Origin: Mya arenaria
Lineage: Eukaryota; Mollusca; Bivalvia; Myida; Myidae
Direction: 5' to 3'
Assembly: GCF_026914265.1 (NCBI RefSeq)
Contig: NC_069127.1
Coordinates: 70,856,223 to 70,920,222, forward strand
Length of the DNA stretch: 64,000 nucleotides
Made by a program: the position numbers and the translations under genes. How positions within the stretch are numbered: the stretch's first letter is position 1; the number at the start of each line of letters is the position of its first letter. This document shows, one piece after another, positions 46,765 to 59,631 of this stretch. The notes under the pieces are model-generated. The model worked only from the letters and a program-made list of their open reading frames with translations, ran no database searches and was not told the DNA's origin.

Positions 46765-48133
46765 GCATAAGAAGTACATATAGGGTTTTATTTTTAAGTC
46801 ATTATGTTAGTTAGTGTCTAGCCGTCTGGTAACCGCATGCCTAGCCTGCGTTCTAGTCGTCATGTAACAGGACTAGCCTATACACTAGGGGCCTTCTAGC
46901 CATCAGGCAAGAATTCAGACTAGGCGTCCAGTAAGCGGACGGGTAGACAATGCCTGCATGTTAAGAGGAACAGTACTAGAGCTTTACGAATCACGAGCAT
47001 TAGCTAGGTAATGACTTCACTCTATAATAAGCTATCAAATACACATGAGTGTTTTTGCTATAGCGTTGAATCATCTACAAATTTTCGATATATGCTCAGA
47101 AAAAAATGAACCACCATCACATTTATGATAATGATAAGAAAAATAACAAAATAATTAATCAATTGACGTACCAACAAAAAACCTGGAAAAAATCAACCGA
47201 TATCAAGCTTAGGAGGTGGAATTTCATCCAGGTGTCCCTGTTGACTGATGCTGTTCATCCATTGATTATAATAGTTTTAAATCACTTTGGGTTTTATAAT
47301 GTGTGTTCTTGTTTTCATTTTCCTTAATAAAGCTGTCACAGTCTTCATCAGAGACTCTCTGAAAACGTTGCTCACCAGAATCTGACCACCGACTCATCGT
47401 TAAGACTTGAAAGTTAATCGATTTTTTTCTGTTTCATTCATGTATTCCATGGTTATATAAATAAATATAAATAATTAGCCAGCAGCTCTAACATTTCTGA
47501 TCCGAGTGAATATAAGCGTTTGTATGTGATTTGGTGAAAATTTTACGTACACAGCTGTTACATGCCACTAAATAGTGTTTTTCTGTATATGCTAAAAAAT
47601 TATCCAGAAAACGATGCCTTTAATGGTGAATTACCTTCAAAGATGCCACAAGTTGTACAGATGTACCCTTTAGTATCATAGTTGCTTTATGTTCAGATTT
47701 GTAATTTGTTATCAGAAATCCACAAACGCTACCTTAACATAAAATACATAGTATTATCGTGCGCAATTCACGTTTCTTCATATAGTTGCAGGAGCAGAAT
47801 ATAGAGATTCTTCAAAACATCCTTTGCACCAGGAAACGGTTGTGGCATGTTGATTGCGTGCCATTGTTGCCGTACGTATGCGTTATAATTACCTGAACAT
47901 TTGTAAATCGTTTGTTAATGTTAGTATACTAAAAGTATCTAACAGCATCCAATTTGTAACAGCATCCAATTGTATAACACTTACAAACTCTTTGATTTGG
48001 TGAAAGCTAGTCAAACTTTTTATTGATTGGTCAATATTTATTTTTGAATTATTTGTAGCCAATTATATCATTTAATGCAATAATAAGACAGACAATTACT
48101 TGTGGAAAAAGTTGTTCCTGTAGTAAAACGAAC
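46765..48133. other. No gene recognised
   Basis: Mixed AT-rich sequence. A block at 46800-46960 has repeated CTAG-containing words (CTAGCC, CTAGTC). The plus frame 47106-47327 is not recognisable. Confidence 0.45.
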
Positions 48134-48277
48134 TCTCATGAAACCATGACCACACCAGCTCATGAAACCATGACCAGAGTAGCTCATGAAACCATGACCA
48201 GAGCAGCTCATGAAACCATAACCAGAGCAGCTCATGAAACCATGACCAGAGCAGCTCATGAAACCATGACCAGAGCA
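48134..48277. repeat. 24-bp tandem repeat, six copies
   Basis: Units of CTCATGAAACCATGACCAGA plus four bases repeat head to tail with few differences. Being a multiple of three, the repeat leaves frames open on both strands, with no sign of a gene. Confidence 0.93.
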
Positions 48278-48614
48278 CATATGTTAGATGCATATGTTCA
48301 TAAATGTGTTCAAACAGAAAGATTCGTCGTTCATATTTTTATATTTAAACTAAGCCCTTATTACGAGATAAATAAGGAAAGTTTGTTTCCTAAATTGGAC
48401 TCTATGTTCTTTTAAAACAAAGATATTTAACTGTATCACGCATGCAACATAAATGACGCAAAGCCATTGATCCAGGACTGGTCACGCGGTGACCTCATAT
48501 TTTTCCATATCGGGTCACCAATTTTTTATCGTATCAAAATGGCGTCTATTTCCCGTTTCTGATGAATAAATGAAACATTTAATCATGTAAACAGGCTGTC
48601 GACGTGATGTATTC

Positions 48615-48739
48615 GTTACGGGGTTAGTATGTGACCCGATAAGGGGTAAACGGGGCGCAGGAAACAGGCTTCGCTCTCACCCGATATGGTTTCCTTTGCC
48701 CCGTATATCCCATATCGGGTCACATACTAACCACGTAAC
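48615..48739. mobile_element. Small foldback element (GTTACGGGGTTAGTATGTGA family)
   Basis: GTTACGGGGTTAGTATGTGA at the left is mirrored by TCACATACTAACCACGTAAC at the right. Inside, CCCGATA-type and GGGGC words are also mirrored. It is 125 bp with no coding capacity. A partial second copy is at 49600-49683. Confidence 0.8.
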
Positions 48740-49153
48740 TTATAATATAGAGCTTTATAATAAGGTCAAATTAGTATATTACTTATCTTCTAATTCATTA
48801 ATCTGAATTTAATAATCGATACTCAATCAATTACTACAAATATCTTTTCTTTTATAAAGAGAAATAGAGGTGTTTTTTTAACATTAGTTTTGATATAATA
48901 AAATAAAATTTGATAATATAAAACACTAGTTTGTGCGGACCATAGTATTATTTCCAATATGTATATTAAAGGTATGAATAAAGTAAAAGAAGTACATGTA
49001 TTCAAGGGTCACATTTGATATTGTATCGTAAGAATGTTTAAATCCAAAGCTTTTTGTTGTCTGAAAGGGGGGTGAGGTAGGGAGAGGAATATTCGCATAC
49101 ACTAAAATGCGCCCGAAAATGTGCATTACTCAAAAACTAAATCCTGGATGACA

Positions 49154-49236
49154 ATGGTGGTGGTGGTGGTGATGGTGATGATGATAATGATGGTGGTGGT
49201 GGTGGCTGTGGTGGTGCTGGTGATGATGATGATGAT
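49154..49236. repeat. (GGT/GAT)n microsatellite
   Basis: TGG and TGA trinucleotides in runs with few interruptions. Confidence 0.93.
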
Positions 49237-49599
49237 TTGGAAGAATTGAGTTCTAATTTATTAAATCGATCTGAATACTTTATTTCGGTGTGACTTCTTA
49301 TTTTTATGCCTTAATTAGAGGCGCCGAAAGGTAGTTTGTATTAGGAGCGCGAGGGTAGGTCCGGGAGGGTATGACCCTATTCCGGTTGAGCGGATATTTT
49401 TAAATCACGTTGCTAAAAAGGCATTTTATGCATTTTTCGAAATTGCATCAATCGTTTGAAACAGCTGCTTTTATACATCATCATAGTGCAGCCAAGATTG
49501 ATATTTGAACCACTGAGCATTGAATGACCTTTACTCAGGGTTCTTTTTTCCAAAAGAACTATTTGGAAATTTCGAAGTTAATTTGGCAATGGAAACTAT

Positions 49600-49683
49600 A
49601 TGGGACGAAAGCGAAGCTTGAACCGAATATGGCTTCATGCGCCCCGTATATCCCATATCGGGTCTCCTCCTAACCCCGTAGCG
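49600..49683. mobile_element. Partial copy of the small foldback element
   Basis: CGCCCCGTATATCCCATATC followed by GGGTCTCCTCCTAACCCCGTA matches the right half of 48615-48739. The left half is degraded. Confidence 0.65.
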
Positions 49684-50707
49684 TTTATATCAATATTCTT
49701 AGTTTTTTATAAAAGACACTTACAAACGTATCTGCTAATACAGATAAATGTACTATGTACTAGTGATGTCGGTATACCCTTATAAAGCTTATTTATGCAC
49801 ATATGGACATCACTTTTTTCGAACAGAAGTGGTGAAAAGCGATATACATATAAGTCGTATTACGCATTTAATACTAATCAGTACTAGTATAAGAGTTATA
49901 AACAGAACGTGGAAACTCAAATAGCACACGTGGTAATTTTAAACACAGACAATTGGGCAAATTCATCAAGTTTTCGCCATGCATAGCGTGTTCTGTCTGC
50001 AATGTGCCGGCTGTCCTCTGTCCGTTTACAACAACGTTCCTCTAGAGCTTAATAGGCAAACAACAATAAAAATGATCCTTCTCTAAAACATCTCTGTTTT
50101 CATATCCGAAACAAAAATATATATACAAAATATTATCACGGTGTCTGGTTTCCGGTTGCAAAAGCGAAATAGCAAAAGTTAAAATTAACCAAGAATTGTA
50201 CCATGTTTGAGAGAGTTTTCTTAGAATTCGTGCAAACAAGTATGCGAAGAGGTGCTGCGTCAAACTATGGGGCAAATATATTACAACACTAATCACTAAC
50301 ACCGCACGGCGGTTATTGAAAACCTTTCTTGACAGCGTGGTACAAAACAGGTACATCACCAACTCGCGAACTGCTTTCGTTATAGAAAATATAAGCAAGT
50401 AATGTTAAAACACATCAGTTTTTAAACACAAACTAGTGAGGATATTATTTATATTTGTTACTGCACATGTTCTGTTCAGTAAGTGAGTTGTTCCATACTA
50501 TCAAACAAACGTCAGCTCGTACAGCTTGTGCTGTAACCATTTGTACACTGTAATCGGCCAACTGGTTATATTATATATATTTTATTTCAACACCAGTAGT
50601 TAATTAATATATTTCTATTGACATTCAAAAGTTAAATTTAGTAGAACTTATTAAAATGTTAAAGAACATGCACATGCAGTTCATCGAAATATTTTGTATA
50701 CGTTTTC
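49684..50707. other. No gene recognised; contains a possible poly(A) signal for the GPCR
   Basis: AT-rich. On the minus strand AATAAA lies at 50586-50581, about 120 bp past the GPCR stop. The minus frame 50042-50398 has hydrophobic stretches but no family that I recognise. Confidence 0.45.
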
Positions 50708-51676
50708 CTATGTAACTGAAGTGTTGTTTTCCAACAAGCACGAGCCTGAAAACATCTTCCTCCTGAAAGATGAGGACATACAGATATATAATATAGGGTT
50801 AGCAAAATTGTTGATGAAATATATCCTAGACAAAAAATATATGAGAATATTCGTAGCATACGAATTCTCTTTCATATTCAGACCCATTAGAACTAAAATA
50901 GAGGTCAAAGGGATAATAGCAGAAACAACAAACACAAAAGACACAACTCCCATCGTTCTACTACTTCGCATCGACCGGAGATAATTTCTGCTAAAAGCGC
51001 TGTCTACGTTTACCTCACCTGGTCCAATTCGTCTTCTCGTTCTTAGAAAATAAACAATTTTACCATAACTGGAAAATGTTATACCACTGCATATGAGCGC
51101 TATGAAAAGAAATGTAATATAAACGTACATTTGGATTGTTTGCATTTCTGGCATGAAATAGCATTGACCCTTAACATTGTTCCCGTTCAATGTAAAGGCA
51201 ACGGAAGAAAGGCAAAGAGACCCAATTACAATGCTTATCCCAAAATAGCATGCTTGTTTTGAAGATAAAAAATCTAAGTTTTCTACAGTTTTTCGCATCC
51301 TTGCTAGTGCTGTTAATGCTATAAGGATATTTGAAGAGACATAAGCCATGTTCGCGGTAGTGTAGTGAATTTTGCACATCCAGGAAGGCATAATCAGATT
51401 CCATACACCAACATTTGTCATGATGAACGAGGGCGCACATATTGATAGCGAACTCAAGTCAGAGACAGCCAGATAGAATACCATCCAGTCTGTAACAGAT
51501 CTTTTTTTAAGGTTGACGTGGACCTTTACTACCAAGCAGTTTCCGGGTATGCCTAATAGAAATGCTATAGCAATAAATGTCGTCAACAAATGTCGGCACC
51601 ATAGGGGCACGCTGTCTACAAGTGTCCTTTCGGCGGCATAGGAACCTATCCCGATGACTTTGGTTGTGTTGTTCAT
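50708..51676 (-). CDS. Class A (rhodopsin-like) G protein-coupled receptor
   Basis: The 322-residue frame has seven hydrophobic segments and the class A landmarks. TM1 has GIPGN with N46. TM2 has LAVSD with D73. C101 at the start of TM3 and C172 in the second extracellular loop would form the conserved disulfide. R126 lies exactly 25 residues after C101, but in an ARM triplet, so the acidic residue of the usual DRY motif is missing. TM6 has P256 without the usual tryptophan. TM7 has N293-P-I-L-Y297. Two overlapping N-glycosylation sequons (NNTT) sit at residues 2-5. The ATG at 51676 follows an in-frame TAG and a TTTTCAG acceptor-like site, so a 5' non-coding exon is possible. The third loop and tail are short. 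It belongs at the cell surface. Peptide receptors of the invertebrate orphan type are the closest feel, but the ligand cannot be told. Confidence 0.92.
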   Translation of the reverse strand: MNNTTKVIGIGSYAAERTLVDSVPLWCRHLLTTFIAIAFLLGIPGNCLVVKVHVNLKKRSVTDWMVFYLAVSDLSSLSICAPSFIMTNVGVWNLIMPSWMCKIHYTTANMAYVSSNILIALTALARMRKTVENLDFLSSKQACYFGISIVIGSLCLSSVAFTLNGNNVKGQCYFMPEMQTIQMYVYITFLFIALICSGITFSSYGKIVYFLRTRRRIGPGEVNVDSAFSRNYLRSMRSSRTMGVVSFVFVVSAIIPLTSILVLMGLNMKENSYATNILIYFLSRIYFINNFANPILYICMSSSFRRKMFSGSCLLENNTSVT

Positions 51677-51699
51677 GTCTTTGCAGCGTTTCTACCAAA

Positions 51700-54600
51700 C
51701 CTGAAAATTTACATTAACATATGAATCAAGAGGGCCAAAAATTCTACTTGTACGAACATATAATGATACGGTCTAGCGATATTGACTTTCAATTAATATT
51801 AAATGATACGTACCTAATTTAGTTGACCTTTATTGATTAATCCGGTGGTATTACATTGTGTTGAGTCTTCATTCTACATTGATAAACTTATTTCACCGCC
51901 ACTAAAATTCCACAAAGTAGTTCTATGTATATTTAAATGTAAGTCATTCCTTATAAATCGCATGTACAACACTTTCGATGCTATCTTATATTTAACAGTC
52001 AATGGTTTTCTGAAAGGTTTTCTTTCTCGCTTATTTTCTGTATAACAAAAACTTTAAAATGTATTATTATGCGCAACACAAAACAAGAACCGTGTTTGGT
52101 TATATATGAAAGCCGGTCTGATACAGCTAATTTTATTTTATTTCCGAGATATTACCGGAAACAGGCGAAAACACCTGACCAATGCGAAAATAAACAATAC
52201 TAGTTAAAACTACTAAAAAATAGTACGACGCATAGAATAATAAAAAATAATATCAGACTTTAATTAGTTTTGAACATAAGTCTTGTATATACTGTTAACA
52301 GTGTAATAAATTATTCACAATCAATATGAGGAGTCATATAGAAATCATACAATGAAAACTACACTGACAAGTCCAGTAGTTTTATATAAACGCTGCTTGG
52401 TGGTCAATATAATATCATATTCTTCCAATGACAAAGAAGTATACTTCTTAATTGCCAGTATATTCGTTCCAGTAGATCAGCAGTCAGCCGTATATGATTT
52501 TAATCAGGTGAAGCGGTAGATATAAGCAGTGTTAGTGGGTATTTTACACAATATTAAGTAGACCACTATTTTTATGCATCAAACCATTTATTTTTGTGAG
52601 AACATACCTACAACATTTAAACTATTGTTATGTAGGGCACAATGTAAATTGTACATGTGGTGTGAGAAATAAAAATTCAAAATAACCTTTAAATTTAAAC
52701 CTTAATGTAGAGATACAAATGCGCAATCCTCACTTTCCAAAATACTAGGGTCTAAGCTAGCACAAAATATCCGAATTTTGTACTAAAAATGCCATGTGGA
52801 GGAAACATAGGCACACATGTTACATTGTCATGCGGACTACATGGTTTGTATGAATAAAACATGAAAAAATAACCATGAAGTGAAAACAAATCATCAGTAC
52901 TCCTTTTCCTACACTTAACTTGTATGTATTGAAACATTTGTTTTAATAGAAGGAAAGGCTGTTTTCTAACGGCGTGACCTAAGACAGTTTCGGTGTTGGG
53001 AAACAGTTTTGTCACGTGACACACAAATGGTACCGTACACATTTGAATCAGTGCAAAAGAGCACAAACCAGGTGAGTTAGATGCAAACAAGTTAAAACAG
53101 AGCAGATAATAAATGCGGTTACAAATGATCAAATTGATTGTGTTGTTTTGACACTATATCTGAATGAACATATACATGAATATGCATTCGTATTGGTATA
53201 TGTTTGTGTAAATTGTTTCACTTTTAATGGGCGGTTGTTTGAACACGCAATATGTTAATCGTGAATCGTATGTTACGAAAATTCAAACTAGTATTTAGTG
53301 TTAAGATTTGACATTGATTACATTTCTTTTTTCACTCACTGTGGTTTATCATCTACGACTCAATTTCTAGTTCGAACTCGTCATGGCTTGCCCCTCCTTA
53401 TTCAGGAACAATACATACAAAAAATGAAAAACGTATTCATAGACAGTTTAAGTGACACTCATGTTTAAAATCAATACAAACATATGTATAACGAACATGA
53501 TCGTATTTTCGAGTGATAAACCTTTAACTACTTACTAAATAATACATCAATGGAAAATATTAATTGTTGATGACAAAATTGTAACCGTGTTTTTTAATAG
53601 CTGAAAACGCACACATATTTAATGACTTGTGGGTCCTTAAATATTAACAGTGATCAACTATCGTCTCGTACGGTAGAAATACCTTGTTTTCTACACCTTT
53701 CTTCAAATTAAACACGGAATCCTTCATCAGAACCATTTTTTTCGAAATGTATTAACCCTTTTCAGTAAACGAAAAAAAAAAAAGAATTAATTGTGGTACA
53801 TCTTAATTGAAAGTAAGAGTGCATCTTTAAGAATATAAACAAACCAAATTTCATTGGATTTCAATGTGATCAACATTATTTTAGGAGTCCTTTGTGTGTT
53901 TTATTAACATAATCATACGAGCAAATGCACGGTTTCTGCTTTCTTCTGAACCAAACTGACATCAATGCAGCTATAAAAAAAAATACCATGGGAAAATACA
54001 AAAAAAAATGTGTAGAAAATCTTGGATGTAAATTAATCTTAAATTAAAAAAATAAATAAAAGATGATATTTTGTAATAAAATCTCAACTTACCACAATTT
54101 TATTTATATATTAATTTGAATCACTTTGCAGGCAAATAGTCCGCCAAAAGTCACTGAAGTGTCAACGCCGAAGTTTTCACAGTAATCATACATACATATA
54201 TTATTATTATTATATATATCACGTACTCTGCATGCAGTTAAAGGCCCATACTGTTATTCAAGTAAGAATCATGGGCATTTTCTACTTACTTGTGTTGTGT
54301 CTAAAACAGTTTTTGCTTAAAACTAGAGTCATACCGTTCTTAATATTTGATGTTTGCAGTTTTTAGAATACAACCTACATGAAGCTAAAGAAATTGCAGA
54401 TAAGCAAGTATTAAGTACTACGCTTATTCATTAGGAATATCAACTTTTGCGGGTGTTTAAAGGTCCGCCTACTGCTACTCATCCGATACAAACTCCCTGT
54501 GTCAGATTTTGCGTTGGCAATGTGTTAGCCAATGAGTTTAAATGTTTAGTTTGTACAAGGACATTAAGTTATAACGTAATAGAGGAAGTAGTCAAAGACA

Positions 54601-56104
54601 GCTAGTTGAACGGATATTTTAAGTTGACCTTCTATTTTAATGATTTAGATAGGCTCGTTCACTAAGCTGACTCCGCCAATTTTTTGTAATTAAAATGCTA
54701 TTTCATGTCATCTAACTATAACATAGTATAAATCCCTAAAATGATATGTATGTCTTTCGATGACCGCTTCAAAATCGTATCGATATTTTTGGTTAAATTA
54801 TTATCTCCATGTAGTTATCGTGATTTATTCGTTTAACTCTTATTGTATGGCAAAAATGGGATGCCCCTAATGGCCTATAGTAGTTTTCATTTGGTTGTTA
54901 TCGATACCCTACGTTTCTAAAATGGGTTCTGCGTTACAAATCTAGCACTTATGATACAATGAATACTACAGGGAAGACTCGCGCTCTGAAATCAAGTATT
55001 TAAAATATTAAATTGATCCAATTTCACAATTAAGAAGAGTCCAATTGCATATGCTATGTTGTTAAGCCTGCCTTTAAAATTGTTTTGCGAAGGTTACAAC
55101 AAAAGAAAATAATTAACTATCAGAAATCTTCGTTATTTTCTAAATACTAAGATTATACTAATTTACTGAACGTTTCACCTCTTGGGCAGATGTGACTGAC
55201 ACTAGAACACTAGAATGCTAAATAGAAAATGTTTACAAGCCAATAGTAGCGCATTCCTTCAGATGATTAGAAGATGACAATAGAAAGGAAACTTCTGTAT
55301 TATTTAGAATAATATTCTCAGATTAAATTAATACTCTTTATAACTTTAAATGAATGTTTACAAAACTGACATCAACCAAATTAGTTTCACGTTTTCCCAA
55401 ATGTGTTCCTTTTTAATTGTTTACTGGTCTGTGCAAAATCTGAATTACGTACTTATTATAGGCATGCCTGATATTAATATAGTAGTGTTCCTGGAAGTTA
55501 ATTTAAGGTAATTTAGTCCATTTATTTCCAACTTTTGCACACACTAACGGAGGTACGCACATCCGCACGCTCGCACGCACACACAAGCACCAAAACACTT
55601 TCGCAAAACTATGACAACTACGAGTATATATCAGAACAATGAAGTACAACGATATTCATTTCCTTTGACGTTTTGCGAGAGACAATATCTCTAATAAAAA
55701 TAATAAGTCAGTTCTCAAATGTCCCCAATTATTTTAACTATACTTATTACCAATGTGTACACCAGATTAACTTCACAAAAACGGCTGCTGTCGCTGACCG
55801 TTCAAAAGTGAGTTCAATATTTATTTATTTCAGTTTAATTTAATATTGTGTCGTATGTAGTGTCCTTACTTGTCTGGTATGCGGTGATTCTTTTTTCTAA
55901 AAAGGAGATGATGATATACTTTTGGCTGTTGGATTGTATCTTTGCTGTTTCCATTGTATAAGTTGGTCATGTGGTAAGGGACACTTCATTTGTGAGATAT
56001 TATCGGCGATATTTTGCGATAGGTTTTAACAGCGATATGTGTCGACTCGCGCTTACATAATATTACTATGTTCAATCGTACGCATGTTATACTTTCAGCG
56101 TCGT
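51700..56104. other. No gene recognised
   Basis: Long AT-rich stretch upstream of the GPCR. The minus frame 52752-53132 (126 codons, Cys- and Phe-rich) and the plus frame 51833-52045 have no recognisable domain. A short CA/CG-rich run lies at 55540-55590. Confidence 0.5.
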
Positions 56105-56666
56105 TTAAAGGGCCTTCCGCAGTGCAAACGTGGAAGGGGGAGGCCAAAAGTTTCAAAGTTCATGTTTTATTTAGTTTGAGGAACGATCTTTTTTCAGGAG
56201 TATAAAATACAGTCTTTGTGACATGTTTTGTGAAAGTAAGGAGTTGACCGAGTTTTACGAAAGAAGATTTTATCAGATTTTGAATAAAAAACATTCACAT
56301 ATTTATAGGAAAGTTCTGTCGATATTAAAACCTTGTTTTTGAGGTAAATTACGCCATACTACCTTTTTCCACAGTAGCTGCAATTATCACAAAGCCTCAC
56401 GGTATTGTTGATTAGGTAGTACTGACACTTTTGACACAAAACTATATTATTTTTGTATTAAGTCATTTCTAGAAAAAGTAAAGGTTTTTATCGGAAATCT
56501 TGATAAAATCTTCTTCCGTAAAATTTGCTCAACTCCTAATTACAGTTACACATCTTACAATGGATATATGTATTATGCTTGCTCAATATTGAACGCCAAA
56601 ACTAAATCAAGATTGCTTTTTAGTTTTGATCCTTCAAACGACTTTTGCATTGTGGAAGGCCCTTAA
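56105..56666. mobile_element. 562-bp foldback MITE with TTAA target site
   Basis: The left end TTAAAGGGCCTTCCGCAGTG and the complement of the right end TTAAGGGCCTTCCACAATG pair. The inner GAGTTGACCGAGTTTTACG and AAGAAGATTTTATCA are mirrored near 56510-56540. TTAA at both ends again suggests a piggyBac-like mobiliser. No gene lies inside. It is a different family from the MITE at 21881. Confidence 0.88.
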
Positions 56667-58744
56667 GGATATCTGTATCTAAACTGGGTAAAGTAGATTA
56701 GAGAGGTCAATCAGCGCGTCATTTTAGTTTTTCAACTGTTTCAATTAATTGATATGTTTCTCGAACTTTATGGAAACAGTTGTTTAAACCAAGATATGGG
56801 TATATATTATGTACTTCCTTATATTGTTCGCTATCTGTATATGTAAACCAATATATTCTATGAATTTGATCACGGATCATGATGGCCTATCTCAAACACG
56901 TGTGTTTTAACTTCCTTGAATAACCGTTCTTCTTCAGAATACTATCACTACTGACAATGAGACTAGTTAACATCTTCTAAAATATGTAATAAATACTCAT
57001 TTCAAACAATAATATTATAGTGAAATTAAACGTTTAACATACACTGAATAATTGCAGTCCAGTTTCTCATCCTTATCGTTTTTATCACTAAACTTCGAAA
57101 ATATTTACCAAAGTATGTCTTCTTTTATTCCTCTAAAATCATTTTGTAACGTAAGTTCTTTTTCATAAACAGTTTATCTATCCCACTATGAATTGCTTGC
57201 GGCAAGTCAGTAATTTTAAGATAGATTCGAAACAGATGTAAAATAAGTTCTTGTATCATTGTTGTAGTCAGCATTCAACAAGCATCAGTGGATAAACAAA
57301 ACAACTGTTGTTTGTACTTTTAATTATCCATTATAAAACATAAAAGAAAATGGACAAAAGTTGTATGATTATACATAAAAAGACCATATATAAATTATTA
57401 CGAATTCGTCGTTTGTTTATTTTTTAGCGATACATTAAGGACAAATGGCAATATATCGCGATACTGTTATTCCAACAATGTTAAATTTCCTATGATATAA
57501 GTGCTACCAATGGTAATAAGTGATCATTGCTATATGTTTAGTTTTCGACTGAATATATCGAGATGCACTAAACAACGTTCATTAATAGAAAACATCCCTT
57601 GCTCGGAGGTAGCAAACTGCACCACAGTGAGCTTTCCTGTCGCCTTCATTCTTTATCAACGCCACAACGAACGATTTCGGGAGAAATGCCTGAAATTCAT
57701 AAAACGGTAACAAGTTGTAAATGGTTTGCATTAAATTCCGCCTTATGTCCTATACAAATAAAGGGTCAATTTTCCTTACAAATAACTGAAAGTTTATGCA
57801 GGTGCCACAAGGGTTACAATTGACACAAGGGTTTCACTTCGGAATGTGTTTCATATGAATTGAGTTATTTAATTTAACATATGATTCAAACTTCATTCAT
57901 TTTACTGGAGGAGCTGCATACAAGGAAAGTTTATTTATATATATACAAATATATCTTAAACATTGATATGATAAATAAACAGTAGACTTATTTACGATAA
58001 AAAAAAACAGACTTTAATTATCTTTGACTAATTTTGTGAATAATTTGTGTCCATTATATATGTCTCGTATACGTTCTTAAGTTACCGTTAGCTGCGTTGA
58101 AATATATTAAAACTTAAACATCTTATATGCCATATTCATCTATGTTCACGAACTGATACGCGTGACATCCTATCAGTCGTTGCACAAATTGAGGGCCAAT
58201 ATTTCATTCGATGTATGTTGTTTGTATTTGTAAAAATAAATGTATAAACTTTCAGAAATAATGTTGTCAATAATTTAACTTTCACCGTACCATCAATCAG
58301 ATATAATACATTAAAACTAAGATATCATAATCAATAAGTCTTAGGGTAACCGTAGAGAACTTCACAAATCAATGACAACCTGAAAAATTGAATACGAACT
58401 CATGCGTCATGAATTAGTATTGATTAGTATGTGGGTTAAGTAGAACTGGAAAGGTGTAAAATAGGTAAAGATGTTTTTCATAAGGTTTCACAACTATATT
58501 TCAAGTTATTTGATAACATTTAAAAGTCCCTGTTATGTGTGATTATTTACGAATTAGTATGACGTATTCTCACATATACTTTGCTCCGAAAAACGATGTA
58601 TATCTCTGCGAGGCCTAGGCCTTCTATAATTTTGAACTCGACTATTCTTCTGAATAAGAGTTTTCCTATGTTACCAAGGTTCTTCGGAAACATTCTAGTG
58701 AACAAGAGCTGTAGTAGGACATCGCGCCCGACTAAGCCGCTTTG
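56667..58744. other. No gene recognised
   Basis: AT-rich. A short plus frame at 57603-57713 with RHNERFREKCLKFIKR looks faintly like the helix-8 end of a receptor but lacks any other part. The minus frame 58547-58828 is not recognisable. Confidence 0.45.
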
Positions 58745-59330
58745 ACTTAGAATTGAAAACAATGAGTAATCAGAGAAAGTACTCATTTGTGCCCAAAGAG
58801 GAATGTGACAAAGCCTGCAGTGAGCCATTGGCAGTAAATGTTAAGTTAATCAAGAGTACATAGCAAATGCATAGTGTATGTTCCAGTGAGGAACAGTGAA
58901 ATATTTGTAAAAATACTTCATCCTTTTGTGAAGAATGTTTCATAGACGGGAAGTTCAATGCCAGCTCTGACGGGTGGATTATGCATACTTTAGTACAAAA
59001 AGTGGCAAAACCATTCAAACTGACATGCGCATAGACATTCAAATGAACCAGAAGTCATTCGTCACCATGCAAGAAGGGTCGAATCAAGGTTGTCATTTAC
59101 AGAAAATAGATTTGTTGCAGCCATTTACAACGATCACTGGTATATCGGCAAAGTAGTTAAATATGATCCTTCCGATGAGGAACTTCCCTTAAAAGTTTCC
59201 TCTAAGGAATACGGGAAGGGCAAAGTATGTCCAACATAGACCAAACAAAGATGACTAAATCTGGATGTATTCTGAAGACATTCTTTGTTCTGTCGATAAA
59301 CCAATGCCTTTAGGTTCTAGAAAAATGTAC
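58745..59330 (+). pseudogene. Decayed C-terminal half of a GHGKG-type transposon-associated protein
   Basis: Plus-strand blocks follow the same order as the 13867-14529 fragment and continue beyond it. They are YSFVPKEECDKACSEP and QMHSV (58780-58880), and a cysteine block NTSSFCEECFIDGKF (about 58900-58955) with SDGW. Then come RFVAAIYNDHWYIGKVVKYD (about 59105-59165) and a last block with YSEDILCSVDKPMPLGSRK (about 59260-59325). The final block corresponds to the C terminus seen in other members I recall. Stops and frame changes separate the blocks. A 26-bp direct duplication with TACATACAGCGGTGTCTGAC follows at 59326-59377. Confidence 0.55.
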
Positions 59331-59631
59331 ATACAGCGGTGTCTGACAACAATGTACATACAGCGGTGTCTGACATAAGTACATTGATGCAGTTGTTTGA
59401 CGAGTTTCTTTAACGAACATTTATGAACACAGACAATCATTTCGATTATTGAATAATACTTGAAGAACCTTTTGATAATTTATTTCAGATTACTCATAAT
59501 GTGAATAACGTCACCTAGAAACAATTTTGTGTATCTTGCCACCATAAGTTACAATTGACTGTTTTGAACATGCGTTTGAGTCACCATACTACTATGATTA
59601 TCTTAAATAAAAAATGAAAATGTTATTTAAA

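Noticed and set aside
46430-46814. Proline- and glycine-rich frames on both strands
   Set aside because: They lie entirely in the GC-rich foldback MITE and follow from its composition.
48068-48415. Frames with repeated HGFMSCSG or AHETMTRA units
   Set aside because: They are translations of the 24-bp tandem repeat, open on both strands because the unit is a multiple of three.
52752-53132. 126-codon minus frame rich in Cys and Phe
   Set aside because: No recognisable domain, no splice context and no neighbouring exon; length alone is weak evidence in repeat-rich DNA.
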